From Myxococcales bacterium (GTDB lineage: Bacteria > Myxococcota > Polyangia > HGW-17 > SLPX01), in the NCBI GenBank assembly GCA_007131745.1, contig SLPX01000019.1, positions 1 through 12,474 of the forward strand: 12,474 bases of DNA, given 5' to 3'. Positions 1 to 9,378 of the stretch are shown piece after piece. Below the pieces are notes generated by a model. It was not told the DNA's origin, did no database searches, and worked only from the letters and a program-made list of their open reading frames with translations. The position numbers were made by a program, and so were the translations under genes. How positions within the stretch are numbered: position 1 is the first letter of the stretch; each line of letters begins with the position of its first letter.

Positions 1-1278
1 AAAAAGAAATACTGGAAGCCCCTCTTTCTGGGTTCCCCGGAAAGCGAACACGTTTTTTCCAATCCGGAATCAGCAGCGAAACGACTGATCGAACTGCTGG
101 ATGAATCGGTCCGCAAAAGACTCGTATCGGACGTTCCCCTGGGGGTTTTCCTCTCGGGAGGTCTGGATTCATCTCTGCTCACCGCGCTGATGTGCCGCCA
201 CAGGAATCCGTCCACCGTGAGTACTTTTTCCATAGGTTTCCGGGACCGTTCTTTTGACGAGTCAACCTACGCGCGCAAAGTTGCGGGCCGGCTTGGTACA
301 ATCCATTATGAAAGAATCCTCGAACCTCGCGCACTGATGGAACTGCTGCCCCGAATTGCGGAAATAATGGACGAACCTTTCGGGGATGCATCAATGGTTC
401 CCACATATCTCCTGTCCGATTTCGCCCGTGAAACGGTGAAGGTGGCGCTGGGCGGAGACGGAGGAGATGAATTGTTCGCGGGGTATCCCACGTTCCAGGC
501 GGAACGCCTTGCGCGGATGTTCTATGATTCCCGGAGCGCTTTTTTGAAAAGAGGGGTCAAGCGGACGGCCGCTCTTCTTCCGGTGTCGACGCGCAACATC
601 AGCCTTGATTTCAAGATCAAGCAATTCCTCAAGGGAGCGGATCATCCTGTACCGGATCGTCACGCCATATGGCTCGGCTCTTTCTCTCCCGTTGAAATTA
701 AAAACATCCTCCGGCCGGAAATCCACCGCGCCGGTGCAAACGCAGGTGCAAGCGCCGGAGCAATGGAAAAAATACGCACTGCTTCGGCCGAAGTCTCGTG
801 CCGAAATCCCATTGATTCGCTGCTGTATTATTATTACAGGTATTACTTGGCCGAAGACATTCTCGTCAAAACCGACCGTGCTTCAATGGCGGTGGGGCTG
901 GAAACAAGGGCGCCTTTTATGGATCCCGAGGTTGTTGAATTCGCATCGGGCATGCCGTTTAAATTGAAATTGAAGGGACTCAAGACAAAATACATCCTCA
1001 AGAAAGCGGCCGCGGGGTTGGTGCCGGATGAAATTATCAACCGGCCGAAGAAAGGATTCGGCATGCCCGTGGCTCGATGGATTAAAAATGAACTCCGGCC
1101 TCTCATGGAACATCTCCTGAACAGGGAGCGGCTGGAAAAACAGGGCTTGTTCAATCCGCGGGCAGTCGAAAAACTGAAGATGGAACACCTCCGCGGAAAA
1201 AAGGACAACCGAAAACAAATCTGGACACTCATGGCGTTCCAGCTCTGGTGGGATGCACACGGCCCTGAAAGACATTGA
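1..1278 (+). CDS. asnB: Asparagine synthase (glutamine-hydrolysing), C-terminal part
   Basis: This is the synthetase part of an AsnB-type amidotransferase, which activates a carboxylate (classically aspartate) with ATP and transfers ammonia released from glutamine. The open frame runs in from base 1 without a start. The visible 425 residues lack roughly the first 200 of a usual 600-650, so the N-terminal Cys2 glutaminase domain lies outside the window. Seen directly: the PP-loop SGGLDSS (residues 52-58 of the visible part, nt 154-174), the loop GGDGGDELFAGY (from about nt 451), KTDRASMAVGLETRAPFMD, and RPKKGFGMPV near the C-terminus. All are family hallmarks. The GDGGDELFAGY form is common in AsnB paralogues of polysaccharide or exosortase clusters, so the true acceptor may not be free aspartate; nothing else here supports that. 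The next gene starts 76 bp downstream on the same strand. Confidence 0.93.
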   Translation, partial: KKKYWKPLFLGSPESEHVFSNPESAAKRLIELLDESVRKRLVSDVPLGVFLSGGLDSSLLTALMCRHRNPSTVSTFSIGFRDRSFDESTYARKVAGRLGTIHYERILEPRALMELLPRIAEIMDEPFGDASMVPTYLLSDFARETVKVALGGDGGDELFAGYPTFQAERLARMFYDSRSAFLKRGVKRTAALLPVSTRNISLDFKIKQFLKGADHPVPDRHAIWLGSFSPVEIKNILRPEIHRAGANAGASAGAMEKIRTASAEVSCRNPIDSLLYYYYRYYLAEDILVKTDRASMAVGLETRAPFMDPEVVEFASGMPFKLKLKGLKTKYILKKAAAGLVPDEIINRPKKGFGMPVARWIKNELRPLMEHLLNRERLEKQGLFNPRAVEKLKMEHLRGKKDNRKQIWTLMAFQLWWDAHGPERH

Positions 1279-1354
1279 AAACTATTCGAAGTGCGGTTGT
1301 AATATCGGAGCAAACACGGCCTGAGGTCATGAAGAGCCTACAAAGGAATGTGAG

Positions 1355-3667
1355 ATGAAACCATCAAGCGCGAAAACATGGATTAATCCAAGAACGAAAC
1401 GCTTGATCGTCTTTGCATTTTTTTGCGTTTTGCTTTCAGCAATCAAACCCGCGGGATGCGATTACTTCAGGGACGGCAAAACGGAGTACGCGGATGGACG
1501 GCTCGTAGCGCCCGCCGCCAGATCCGCAAAGATCTCCATGATATTAATAAGAAGGCCGGGGGAAGAAACCATCCGCCTGGCGCTCGAAGATTCGGGATGG
1601 ATGCTCCAATCCCCTCACTTATTTCCCGCGGACGACGCCCGGGTTGAAGCACTCATCTGGACCATCGGCCGTCTCCGTTCCGAGAGTGTTCTGCTGTCTC
1701 CCGGACCTTCTGAAAAAGCCCGATTCGGACTGAACGAACCCTGTCTCGAACTGGATTTCGGCGCACCCGGCCGTCCGGTGACAAAGCTTTCGGTTGGCTG
1801 CAAAAAAAAAGAAAACCTGCTCGCCATAGAGCTGTCAGGAGACAAGGATGTACATCTCGTAAAAACAGACCTTGAATCGCTGGGCGGTCTGAAACACGAA
1901 TTTTTTATGAGTCCGTTGGTATTGGATGTTGACATCCCGAACCTGGAGTCCATTGAAGTACATCGTCCCGGGGAGGAAACCCTTAATGTATACATGGACA
2001 AGGATCGCGAATGGGTTATTGCAGGGGGATGGGGCGTTTTACCGGCTGATCCGGAAAAAGCATACAACCTTGCGAAAAAACTGACAGGGCTGCGAAGCGC
2101 TTCCGTTGTTTCTCCCGGTGTCGACAAAAAGCAGGGGGATACAATCAGGATAAAACTGAAAACGGCCTCTAAGAGCTCCGTAAAACCAATGGAAAACACG
2201 GAAACCGCTGCTACTTCCCATGGTGCTGAATACGAAGTTTTTGTTTCCGGATCATGCCCGGAAAAACCGGAACTTCTGCGCATGGTTCGCACCAAACCCT
2301 ATCCGGCTGAATTTTGCGTGGAAAAGAAAATTTTTTCCGAGATTGATTTCTCACCCTCCCGGTTCCTCGACCCGCGCCCCATCAGGGCGGAAAGCACCCA
2401 TATAGAGAGTTTTGAATGGCAGGTGAAGGGCGGGACATCTTTCAGCCTGGTAGCCGACAGGGCCGGAGGATGGGAAATAACGTGGAACAATCGGCGCAGA
2501 CCAGCGGATTCAGGTATCGTTAGGAAGAAAATGGGACTGCTTTCGCAAAATCATGGTGTGTCTTTCAAAAAGCTGGAGGAAAAACACCGCAGAACCCATT
2601 GTATCAAATACTCCCCGAGAGGGGTCGAAACCTTGAACTCGTTGTGTCTGACCGACTCTCCCGCTCCCGAGGCACATGTAGCAGTTGTGAGAGACGATGA
2701 ACCTTTGGCCCTGATTGTTACCGAAGAAATCGGAGCGCTGCTCTTGTCGACACCCGTCGACTTCTACGATCGAGTTCTATTCAGCCACAACCTGCCGAAT
2801 CTTCCCGACATGGTCATCATGCGAAACGGCGTAAGAGAATCACTCGTGCGCGTGGGTACCCGTCACGAACTGGGAGGGCCGGTGTTCGGTCCACCCGACT
2901 CCGCATCTTATTCCAGGCTGAGTTCGCTTTTTTCCAGATTCGCTGTAAAGGAGTTCCTGCCGGACGGTGTCTCCCATCCCGACCTGAAGAAACCCGAACT
3001 CATCATGGAAGTGAGACCTGAACATGAGTTCGATCTGAAACAGGTCTCGACTTTTTCCGATTTTGTGCAGGCATTGAGCCGTTTTTTCGAGACCGGGTCC
3101 ATGGCCCTGCGTCTGGAAATCGGCAAGACAACAGAAGGTGGCGAGTGCCGCGGCAGGATGGAAGAGAGAACGTTCGTCATGGATCGAAAAAGTTGTGAAA
3201 TTCTGAAAACCCCCCTCGCATCCTTGCGAATCTTGAATCACCTGGCCGGCGAGATGATCACGGGTATGACCTTTTGCAAAAACAATTCCTGCATGGTTTT
3301 CCAGGAAGAGAGTGGAAAGTGGACGCTCGTTTCAAAATCCGTAGAAGATGAATCACCAACGCAGTCATCCATAAGAAACCTGCTTGCTATGACCAGAGGC
3401 GTCACAGCCCTTGAAGTCGACCGCTACACGACTCAAAGCAAACGTCCGAAAGCGGCCGGACACATTTGCCTTACGGGAAAACGACGCGAAGAAGCTCATC
3501 TTGAAATGCACCAGGACGGCAAAACCCTGATGCAAGACTGTTTGTACCTGGGTTCTGAGAGATTCAAGATAAATGGAAGAAAAGTTGGTCAGGCTTGGGT
3601 CGGAAACCGGCCGGTAATATACAACTTATCCGCGGATCTCATAGAAAGGCTGTTAAAACCGTTTTAG
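1355..3667 (+). CDS. DUF4340-like exported repeat protein
   Basis: This 770-residue protein has no assignable enzymatic role. It has a basic N-terminus and one hydrophobic segment (about residues 17-31), followed by KPAGC at 31-35. That is a poor lipobox because Pro sits at -3, so either a signal anchor or a weak lipoprotein signal is possible. The rest resembles DUF4340, a family often next to GldG-type ABC-transporter genes. One motif recurs: a strand pair around 'R-x-G-x-E', then Trp-hydrophobic, a 'PAD'-type turn and a helix with Leu spacing. Copies start near residues 58, 198, 349, 482 and 634. The first two are clearest (RRPGEETIRL...GWMLQ...PADDARVEAL and HRPGEETLNV...EWVIA...PADPEKAYNL). 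The ATG at 1355 is chosen for AAGGA 7 bp upstream. No ABC-transporter gene is visible nearby. The TAG stop overlaps the stop of the convergent transglutaminase gene. The DUF4340 call is from pattern memory. Confidence 0.68.
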   Translation: MKPSSAKTWINPRTKRLIVFAFFCVLLSAIKPAGCDYFRDGKTEYADGRLVAPAARSAKISMILIRRPGEETIRLALEDSGWMLQSPHLFPADDARVEALIWTIGRLRSESVLLSPGPSEKARFGLNEPCLELDFGAPGRPVTKLSVGCKKKENLLAIELSGDKDVHLVKTDLESLGGLKHEFFMSPLVLDVDIPNLESIEVHRPGEETLNVYMDKDREWVIAGGWGVLPADPEKAYNLAKKLTGLRSASVVSPGVDKKQGDTIRIKLKTASKSSVKPMENTETAATSHGAEYEVFVSGSCPEKPELLRMVRTKPYPAEFCVEKKIFSEIDFSPSRFLDPRPIRAESTHIESFEWQVKGGTSFSLVADRAGGWEITWNNRRRPADSGIVRKKMGLLSQNHGVSFKKLEEKHRRTHCIKYSPRGVETLNSLCLTDSPAPEAHVAVVRDDEPLALIVTEEIGALLLSTPVDFYDRVLFSHNLPNLPDMVIMRNGVRESLVRVGTRHELGGPVFGPPDSASYSRLSSLFSRFAVKEFLPDGVSHPDLKKPELIMEVRPEHEFDLKQVSTFSDFVQALSRFFETGSMALRLEIGKTTEGGECRGRMEERTFVMDRKSCEILKTPLASLRILNHLAGEMITGMTFCKNNSCMVFQEESGKWTLVSKSVEDESPTQSSIRNLLAMTRGVTALEVDRYTTQSKRPKAAGHICLTGKRREEAHLEMHQDGKTLMQDCLYLGSERFKINGRKVGQAWVGNRPVIYNLSADLIERLLKPF

Positions 3668-4737
3668 GGGTGACTCAAAAAAGTCTCCATCGCTTCGATA
3701 GACATGGCGCCCATGGTTTTCATTATCACTGCTGCTCCACCGATTGGAATCATGGCGTTCATGTCGTCTGTGGCAAGTGCGATGTGAGTAACCCCGACCC
3801 CGGGGTCGGGGCGGGTGGAATCAAACGGTACCCATTTCCCCCCCAGGTGAACTTCGTTCCACATGTGGTAAACAAAAACATTTTGCTTGTCCAGGAAACT
3901 TGGGGCGAACAGCAATCCTGAAACAACCCTGGCGGGCAATCCAAGCGCCCTGGCCATGGCAGCGAAAAGATAAGCATGTTCGGTGCAATCCCCTTTTCGC
4001 TCTCTAGCAGTATCGAGCGCGGTCGCGGATGCAATCGAGTAGTCTTTGTCCTCTATGTACTCGTAGACGAACCTTTCCAGGCGCAACGCTGTTTCCAGGC
4101 CATCGGTGGAACCGCGGGCCGCTTTTCGGGCAAGCTTCATAATCAGCGGAGCATTCGACTGCAAAGCAGGCGAAGGACGCACGTACGCGGCCAGCTCGCT
4201 CACCCCTTTTACCGGCAGCCGGGTGGATTGAAGCGCTTTGTAGTCGGGACGCCGCACTTTCAAAACATATCGCCCGCCCCCTTTTGACTCCACTTCCTGG
4301 TACGCCGTGGTTATCAAACCGGCTTCCGGATGGGACATACTTATCGAATAAACCGCCTTCCGGCCCCGAAGGTACGCTTCGTTGAGATCCTTTTTCACGG
4401 GAATCAAAGATACATCCATGATGTCCACTGATTTCCCCGCTGCCACATCCGCTTGAGCCGGGTCACCTGCCGATAATTCAGCCGACGTATGCGGTTCTTC
4501 ATCAGTAGGCCCTTCCCTAGGCTGTTCCTCCCCGGGACGACTCACTTCCCCCTCGGCCCCCTGGTCAGACACAGGTTCGATTTCAGGGGATCGTTCATCT
4601 TTCCTGCAAGAGGAAAAGACGAACACGCACAAAAAGGCGGCAAACGCGATCGCAGGTAAAGAAGCGCAACACGGAACAAAAAATCCGGGCCCGCTCCACG
4701 AATCTCTCCGTGTTCGCAAATCAATAAGAATCCTCAT
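3664..4737 (-). CDS. Transglutaminase-like (cysteine protease fold) lipoprotein
   Basis: This 357-residue protein has a C-terminal transglutaminase-core domain. The visible triad is Cys251 in KGDCTEHAYLFAAMARALGLPARVV, His291 in YHMWNEV and Asp306 in PFDSTRPDPG. Domains of this class act as cysteine proteases, amidases or peptide cross-linkers; the substrate cannot be read here. The N-terminus has a hydrophobic stretch ending in FSSC (Cys44), a likely lipobox, then an acidic Glu/Pro-rich linker (about 48-100). The protein is probably anchored in the periplasm or outer membrane. The start is placed at 4737, not at the in-frame ATG at 4770, because it has CAGGA 8 bp upstream and follows the preceding stop (TGA at 4741-4739) by one base, as expected for translational coupling. 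Residues about 104-190 (DIMDVSLIPVKKDLNEAY...) resemble the strand-rich segment before the core in single-chain relatives. The stop codon overlaps that of the rightward gene ending at 3667. Confidence 0.85.
   Translation of the reverse strand: MRILIDLRTRRDSWSGPGFFVPCCASLPAIAFAAFLCVFVFSSCRKDERSPEIEPVSDQGAEGEVSRPGEEQPREGPTDEEPHTSAELSAGDPAQADVAAGKSVDIMDVSLIPVKKDLNEAYLRGRKAVYSISMSHPEAGLITTAYQEVESKGGGRYVLKVRRPDYKALQSTRLPVKGVSELAAYVRPSPALQSNAPLIMKLARKAARGSTDGLETALRLERFVYEYIEDKDYSIASATALDTARERKGDCTEHAYLFAAMARALGLPARVVSGLLFAPSFLDKQNVFVYHMWNEVHLGGKWVPFDSTRPDPGVGVTHIALATDDMNAMIPIGGAAVIMKTMGAMSIEAMETFLSHP
3792..3811. repeat. 20-bp perfect palindrome inside the transglutaminase-like gene
   Basis: CCCCGACC-CCGG-GGTCGGGG reads identically on both strands and could form a very stable GC hairpin in the mRNA. 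It encodes the P-D-P-G-V-G-V stretch just after the catalytic Asp motif DSTR, so part of the composition is imposed by protein sequence. No T-run follows on either strand, so it is not an intrinsic terminator. Confidence 0.7.
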
Positions 4738-4738
4738 C

Positions 4739-5650
4739 TCACCCGTCCTGTTTCCATATCTTTCCATCAAGAGACTCGCTTATATTTTCGAGCCTGGTAG
4801 TGAGGGTAATGCCTCCCATTTGAATACCCATTTCATAAATTATGAAATTATCATCTACACAAACGGTCTGCTCGGGCAGTAGGGGCGATGTGATCCTCAT
4901 CTCGTAACATTTGATTTTGCGGCCCTTGTAAGCAATCGTCTTCGACCCCAATACTTCATGGGTGATGGAAACCCCCTTGTTTCCGAACTGAGGTTGAAAC
5001 TTCTCGTAGGAATATTTTGTTCCGGGCTTCAAACCTTTTTTTTGCATGAGCCGCCCGGCTGCATAGGGAAAAAGCCAATTCCGGTCATAATCGATCTCAT
5101 GGGTTCCAACCCCGTCGGTCACGATCATTAGGCCGTCTTTGTACACGCCTCTGGATTCCATCTTGGATATCTTTTGGTCCATGATCACCTTGAAGGATAC
5201 AGGCTCCCCGGAAAGTTTTTCCCTGAAAGTCTCATGAGCCCGGATTTCAATATCCAAACCAGCGCGCTTAATGCTCATAAGCGAATCCGTCTTGGTGGTC
5301 ACCTCATCTCCCGAATACATTTCTTTGCCTGTCAGAGTGCCTATCCTGTTTTCACCCATGTACAATGCATAAACCAACTTACGGTTTACGCGCTTTTCGG
5401 TATCCACCGGATCGGCGCGGGGCGGCAAAACTTCTTCCCCCGGCTTTTCTGTTTCCTCTGCCTTCCCTGTCTCCTCTCCGCTGACTGCCTTTTCTTCTTT
5501 GGCGGTTTCTTTTTCAGCCTCCTTCCTTCTGCAACCGGAAAAAACGGTTGTAAATACAAGAGAGATCAAAACAACCGCATAAACACCCGGCCGCGTTGCA
5601 TGAACATGCAGCGCCCAACGACACCACGCCATAGAATTTTTTAGGGACAT
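4739..5650 (-). CDS. Lipoprotein, probable partner of the transglutaminase-like protein
   Basis: This 303-residue protein has no certain family assignment. It has a hydrophobic segment (about residues 22-38) ending in VFSGC (Cys40), a likely lipobox, followed by a Glu/Lys-rich linker (41-82). The rest is a beta-rich domain starting KLVYALYMGENRIGTLTG and ending GGITLTTRLENISES. This loosely resembles the DUF3108-like or N-terminal strand-rich region of single-chain bacterial transglutaminase proteins. The start is well supported: AGGAGG (complement of 5659-5664) lies 8 bp before the ATG. The next gene begins one base after the TGA, so the two are almost certainly co-translated. The inference is a two-lipoprotein complex at the cell envelope. 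No catalytic motif is visible, so a recognition or scaffold role is more likely than an enzymatic one, but this is not shown. Confidence 0.8.
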   Translation of the reverse strand: MSLKNSMAWCRWALHVHATRPGVYAVVLISLVFTTVFSGCRRKEAEKETAKEEKAVSGEETGKAEETEKPGEEVLPPRADPVDTEKRVNRKLVYALYMGENRIGTLTGKEMYSGDEVTTKTDSLMSIKRAGLDIEIRAHETFREKLSGEPVSFKVIMDQKISKMESRGVYKDGLMIVTDGVGTHEIDYDRNWLFPYAAGRLMQKKGLKPGTKYSYEKFQPQFGNKGVSITHEVLGSKTIAYKGRKIKCYEMRITSPLLPEQTVCVDDNFIIYEMGIQMGGITLTTRLENISESLDGKIWKQDG

Positions 5651-5734
5651 TTTGTGTTCCTCCTGTGTGACTATCCAGCGGGCTTCAGCGGAATTGAAAG
5701 GACTGCGGACATAAAGCTGAAAACAAAAAAACGG

Positions 5735-6970
5735 TCATTCCCCCGACATTCGAGGAATCTCGGGAAGGGTCAGGACTTCCCCTATATGCCCCATGGCCCA
5801 ATCAATGTCTTCCTTACTGATAACCAGCGGCGGCGCGAATCGGATCACATCGTAATGGGTCTCCTTGCAGAGCAGACCTCGTTTCATGAGTGCTTCGGCA
5901 AACCGCCTGGCACCTTTTGCACTCGATTTCAAAACCACCCCGACCAAAAGCCCTTTTCCCCTCACGTGATCCACATACGGACTGCCAAGCGCATTGAGCT
6001 TCTCCATGAAATACCGCCCCAGTTCCTCGGATCGCTTGGTCAATTTCTCTTTTATGAGCACATTGAGCGAAGCCCGAGCCACCGCCGCGCCGAGGGGATT
6101 TCCCCCGAATGTGCTTCCATGCGAACCGGGCTCGAAAAGTCCCAGTATTTCCTTTCCCGCCACGATTGCGGACACCGGGTATACCCCGCCTCCAAGGGCT
6201 TTACCCAATACGAGCACATCCGGTTTCACTCCTTCATCATGCTGGTAGCAAAAACGCTTTCCAGTCCTTCCGAACCCGGTCTGGATTTCGTCTGCAACCA
6301 ATAACACCTTGTTTTCGTCACAAATCTTTCGCACACCGGCCAGATAACCCTCGGGCGGAACAACAACACCAGCCTCACCCTGGATGGGCTCGACCAGGAA
6401 AGCGCATGTATTCGGATTAACCGCAGCACGGAAAGCATCCAGATCCCCGTAGGGCACCTCCACGAAACCGGGTGTCAGGGGGCCGAAATCCTTTTTATAA
6501 TCTTCCTCGCTGCTGAAGCTTACAACGGTCGTGGTTCTTCCGTGGAAGTTACCGTTACAGACAATGATCTCAGCCTTGTCGGAAGGTATTTTCTTTGTTC
6601 TGTAACCCCATCTCCTGACCGCCTTGATAGCTGTTTCGACAGCTTCAGCGCCTGTATTCATAGGCAAAGCCATTTCCATATCACAGTATTCAGTGAGTTC
6701 CTTCAGAAACGGACCCAGCTGATCGTTGTAAAAAGCCCTGGAAGTCAGGGTAAGTCTCTCGGCTTGTTTGTTCAGCGCTTGGATTATTTCCGGATGTCGG
6801 TGCCCATGATTCACAGCGGAATAGCAAGACAGGAAATCAAGGTACTTCTTCCCCTCTACGTCATAGACCCAGATCCCCTCACCCCGCGCCAATACAACCG
6901 GCAGCGGCTTGTAATTATGCGCTCCGTATTTGCTCTCCATTTCCAACAGGTCTCGGGTCGATACAGTCAT
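5735..6970 (-). CDS. rocD: Ornithine--oxo-acid aminotransferase
   Basis: This PLP-dependent class-III aminotransferase converts L-ornithine and 2-oxoglutarate to glutamate-5-semialdehyde and glutamate, linking arginine/ornithine to proline and glutamate metabolism in the cytoplasm. Seen in the 411-residue form: MNTGAEAVETAIKAVRRWGY (PLP phosphate region), NGNFHGRTTT, VEPIQGEAGVVVP, the PLP-ring Asp in VADEIQTGFGRTGK (Asp227), the Schiff-base Lys257 in VLGKALGGGVYP, and HGSTFGGNPLGAAVA. The N-terminal pattern SKYGAHNYKPLPVVLARGEGIWVYDVEGKKYLDFLSCYSAVNHGH is characteristic of RocD and separates it from ArgD or GabT. An ATG exists at 6985, but the one at 6970 is preferred because AAGGAG sits 5 bp before it, inside the upstream alternative. 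It lies 93 bp after enolase and 84 bp before the lipoprotein gene, with no terminator seen in either gap. Confidence 0.95.
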   Translation of the reverse strand: MTVSTRDLLEMESKYGAHNYKPLPVVLARGEGIWVYDVEGKKYLDFLSCYSAVNHGHRHPEIIQALNKQAERLTLTSRAFYNDQLGPFLKELTEYCDMEMALPMNTGAEAVETAIKAVRRWGYRTKKIPSDKAEIIVCNGNFHGRTTTVVSFSSEEDYKKDFGPLTPGFVEVPYGDLDAFRAAVNPNTCAFLVEPIQGEAGVVVPPEGYLAGVRKICDENKVLLVADEIQTGFGRTGKRFCYQHDEGVKPDVLVLGKALGGGVYPVSAIVAGKEILGLFEPGSHGSTFGGNPLGAAVARASLNVLIKEKLTKRSEELGRYFMEKLNALGSPYVDHVRGKGLLVGVVLKSSAKGARRFAEALMKRGLLCKETHYDVIRFAPPLVISKEDIDWAMGHIGEVLTLPEIPRMSGE

Positions 6971-7063
6971 GATTTCTCCTTCCATTGTCTGGTTTATTCT
7001 TTTCTCCGCGCCAGGTTTCCACCCGCCCTCTCAATATTATTCACCTTTTTTTCGCTGATAATT

Positions 7064-8365
<1,302 letters not shown>

Positions 8366-8413
8366 TCAAACTCCTCTCCGTGAGTCCATCTTTGTTCATC
8401 ACTGGAAAACCAC

Positions 8414-8431
8414 CATGGCGCGACCGCCATG
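8414..8431. repeat. 7-bp perfect hairpin between carbonic anhydrase and enolase genes
   Basis: CATGGCG-cgac-CGCCATG is a perfect stem with a 4-base loop in the 225-bp gap (8363-8587) between the two leftward genes. In the direction of transcription it is followed only by GTGGTTTTCC, a short interrupted T-run, so it is at best a weak terminator for the carbonic anhydrase gene. It could equally be a leader element of enolase, whose start is about 50 bp further on. The same gap has GATATCA twice, 18 bp apart (8510-8516 and 8528-8534), and no convincing sigma-70 promoter. Confidence 0.35.
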
Positions 8432-8587
8432 AACAAAAAATACCCGAATCTTCAAGGCTCGTGAAAGCCGAAAACTCCGTCAACACAAAAGATCTTAAAC
8501 TGATTTGTAGATATCACTCAGGCCATGGATATCATCTTAAGGCAGGAACTCAAGCCCCTGGAAAATTTCTTTACCCGAGTTTCATTC

Positions 8588-9214
8588 TCAAAGTTCCTCC
8601 ACTGCGTTATACCCGGCCGCAAGCTGAATATTCACATCCACCACGCCCATCTTGAGTTTCCTGAACTCCCGATCATCGGTCACTACCGGCAATGCATCCG
8701 CGTCGGCTTGCTTTTTGATGAACGATCCCGCGGGCACATACCTGTCATCTCCGATCTCCACCCCGAAAATCAAACATTTGGGCTCAATGAAACACCCCCT
8801 ACCCACCTTGGCATTGAACACCAGGGTTTGCATCCCCACAAAACTTTCATCTCCCACAAAGGCCGGACCGTGAATCTGGGTCTGGTGGGCGAGAGTAACC
8901 CGGTTCCCGACATAGACCGCCCACTTCTTTCCCTCCACCTCCACCATGTTCTTCTCCACGGTTTGCCCTTCCTCCAGCACGGCCAGAGCGTGTACAACCA
9001 CCCCGTCCTGGACATTCGACTCATCCCCCACCCATATCGGCCCGCCCTCATCGCCCCGGACCGATGCACCGGGAGAAACCATAACACTCTTTCCGATGTG
9101 AACCGCGCCGATCACAGCGGCAAGCGGATGCACAAAAGCCGAATCGTCTATCTCCGGAAAAACCACCTCGGGCGTAAAAGGAGTTTTGACGTTTGCGTGG
9201 ATATTTTTGCTCAT
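8588..9214 (-). CDS. Gamma-class carbonic anhydrase, Cam type
   Basis: This 208-residue left-handed beta-helix protein is probably a zinc- or iron-dependent carbonic anhydrase hydrating CO2 to bicarbonate. Hexapeptide-like turns run from about residue 25 to 165. Metal ligands are His75 (GVVVHAL), His110 and His115 (TLAHQTQIHGP), corresponding from memory to His81, His117 and His122 of Methanosarcina thermophila Cam. Arg53, Asp55 and Glu56 (SVRGDEG) and Asn67/Gln69 (SNVQDG) also match. The acidic loop EEGQTVEKNMVEVEGKKWAVYVGN places it with true Cam, not the shorter CamH proteins. It is one residue shorter there, and the Glu84 proton-shuttle position aligns with Ala78. No signal peptide is present, so it should be cytoplasmic, unlike exported Cam. 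The start at 9214 has GGAGG 6 bp upstream; the extension to 9319 lacks a comparable site. It is divergent from the expansin gene. Confidence 0.9.
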   Translation of the reverse strand: MSKNIHANVKTPFTPEVVFPEIDDSAFVHPLAAVIGAVHIGKSVMVSPGASVRGDEGGPIWVGDESNVQDGVVVHALAVLEEGQTVEKNMVEVEGKKWAVYVGNRVTLAHQTQIHGPAFVGDESFVGMQTLVFNAKVGRGCFIEPKCLIFGVEIGDDRYVPAGSFIKKQADADALPVVTDDREFRKLKMGVVDVNIQLAAGYNAVEEL

Positions 9215-9291
9215 ATTCAACCTCCGTCTAATGCTGCTCACAAAAACATTTTCTCCTGTCGGATATGGCCTACGACAAACGGGCCCTTCAT

Positions 9292-9306
9292 GCAAGCAAA
9301 CATGCA
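9292..9306 (+). repeat. 15-bp direct repeat, left copy
   Basis: GCAAGCAAACATGCA is identical to the copy at 9594-9608. The flanking bases differ on both sides, so the match is exactly 15 bp. It lies 78 bp upstream of the carbonic anhydrase start. Together the copies bracket the structured element 9379-9544. Confidence 0.85.
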
Positions 9307-9378
9307 CATTCCGGCTCATTCAGCCCAATGACCTTTTTCCTCTAACAAGTCTCAGAATCCATTGCCCGGCTGCTCTTC

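Noticed and set aside
9215..9319. 35-residue N-terminal extension of the carbonic anhydrase.
   Set aside because: There is a strong GGAGG site before the ATG at 9214, and the extension is unlike a signal peptide or any Cam sequence.
8525..9331. 268-codon plus-strand frame opposite the carbonic anhydrase gene.
   Set aside because: It is an antisense shadow of a conserved gene, His/Pro-rich with no family resemblance.
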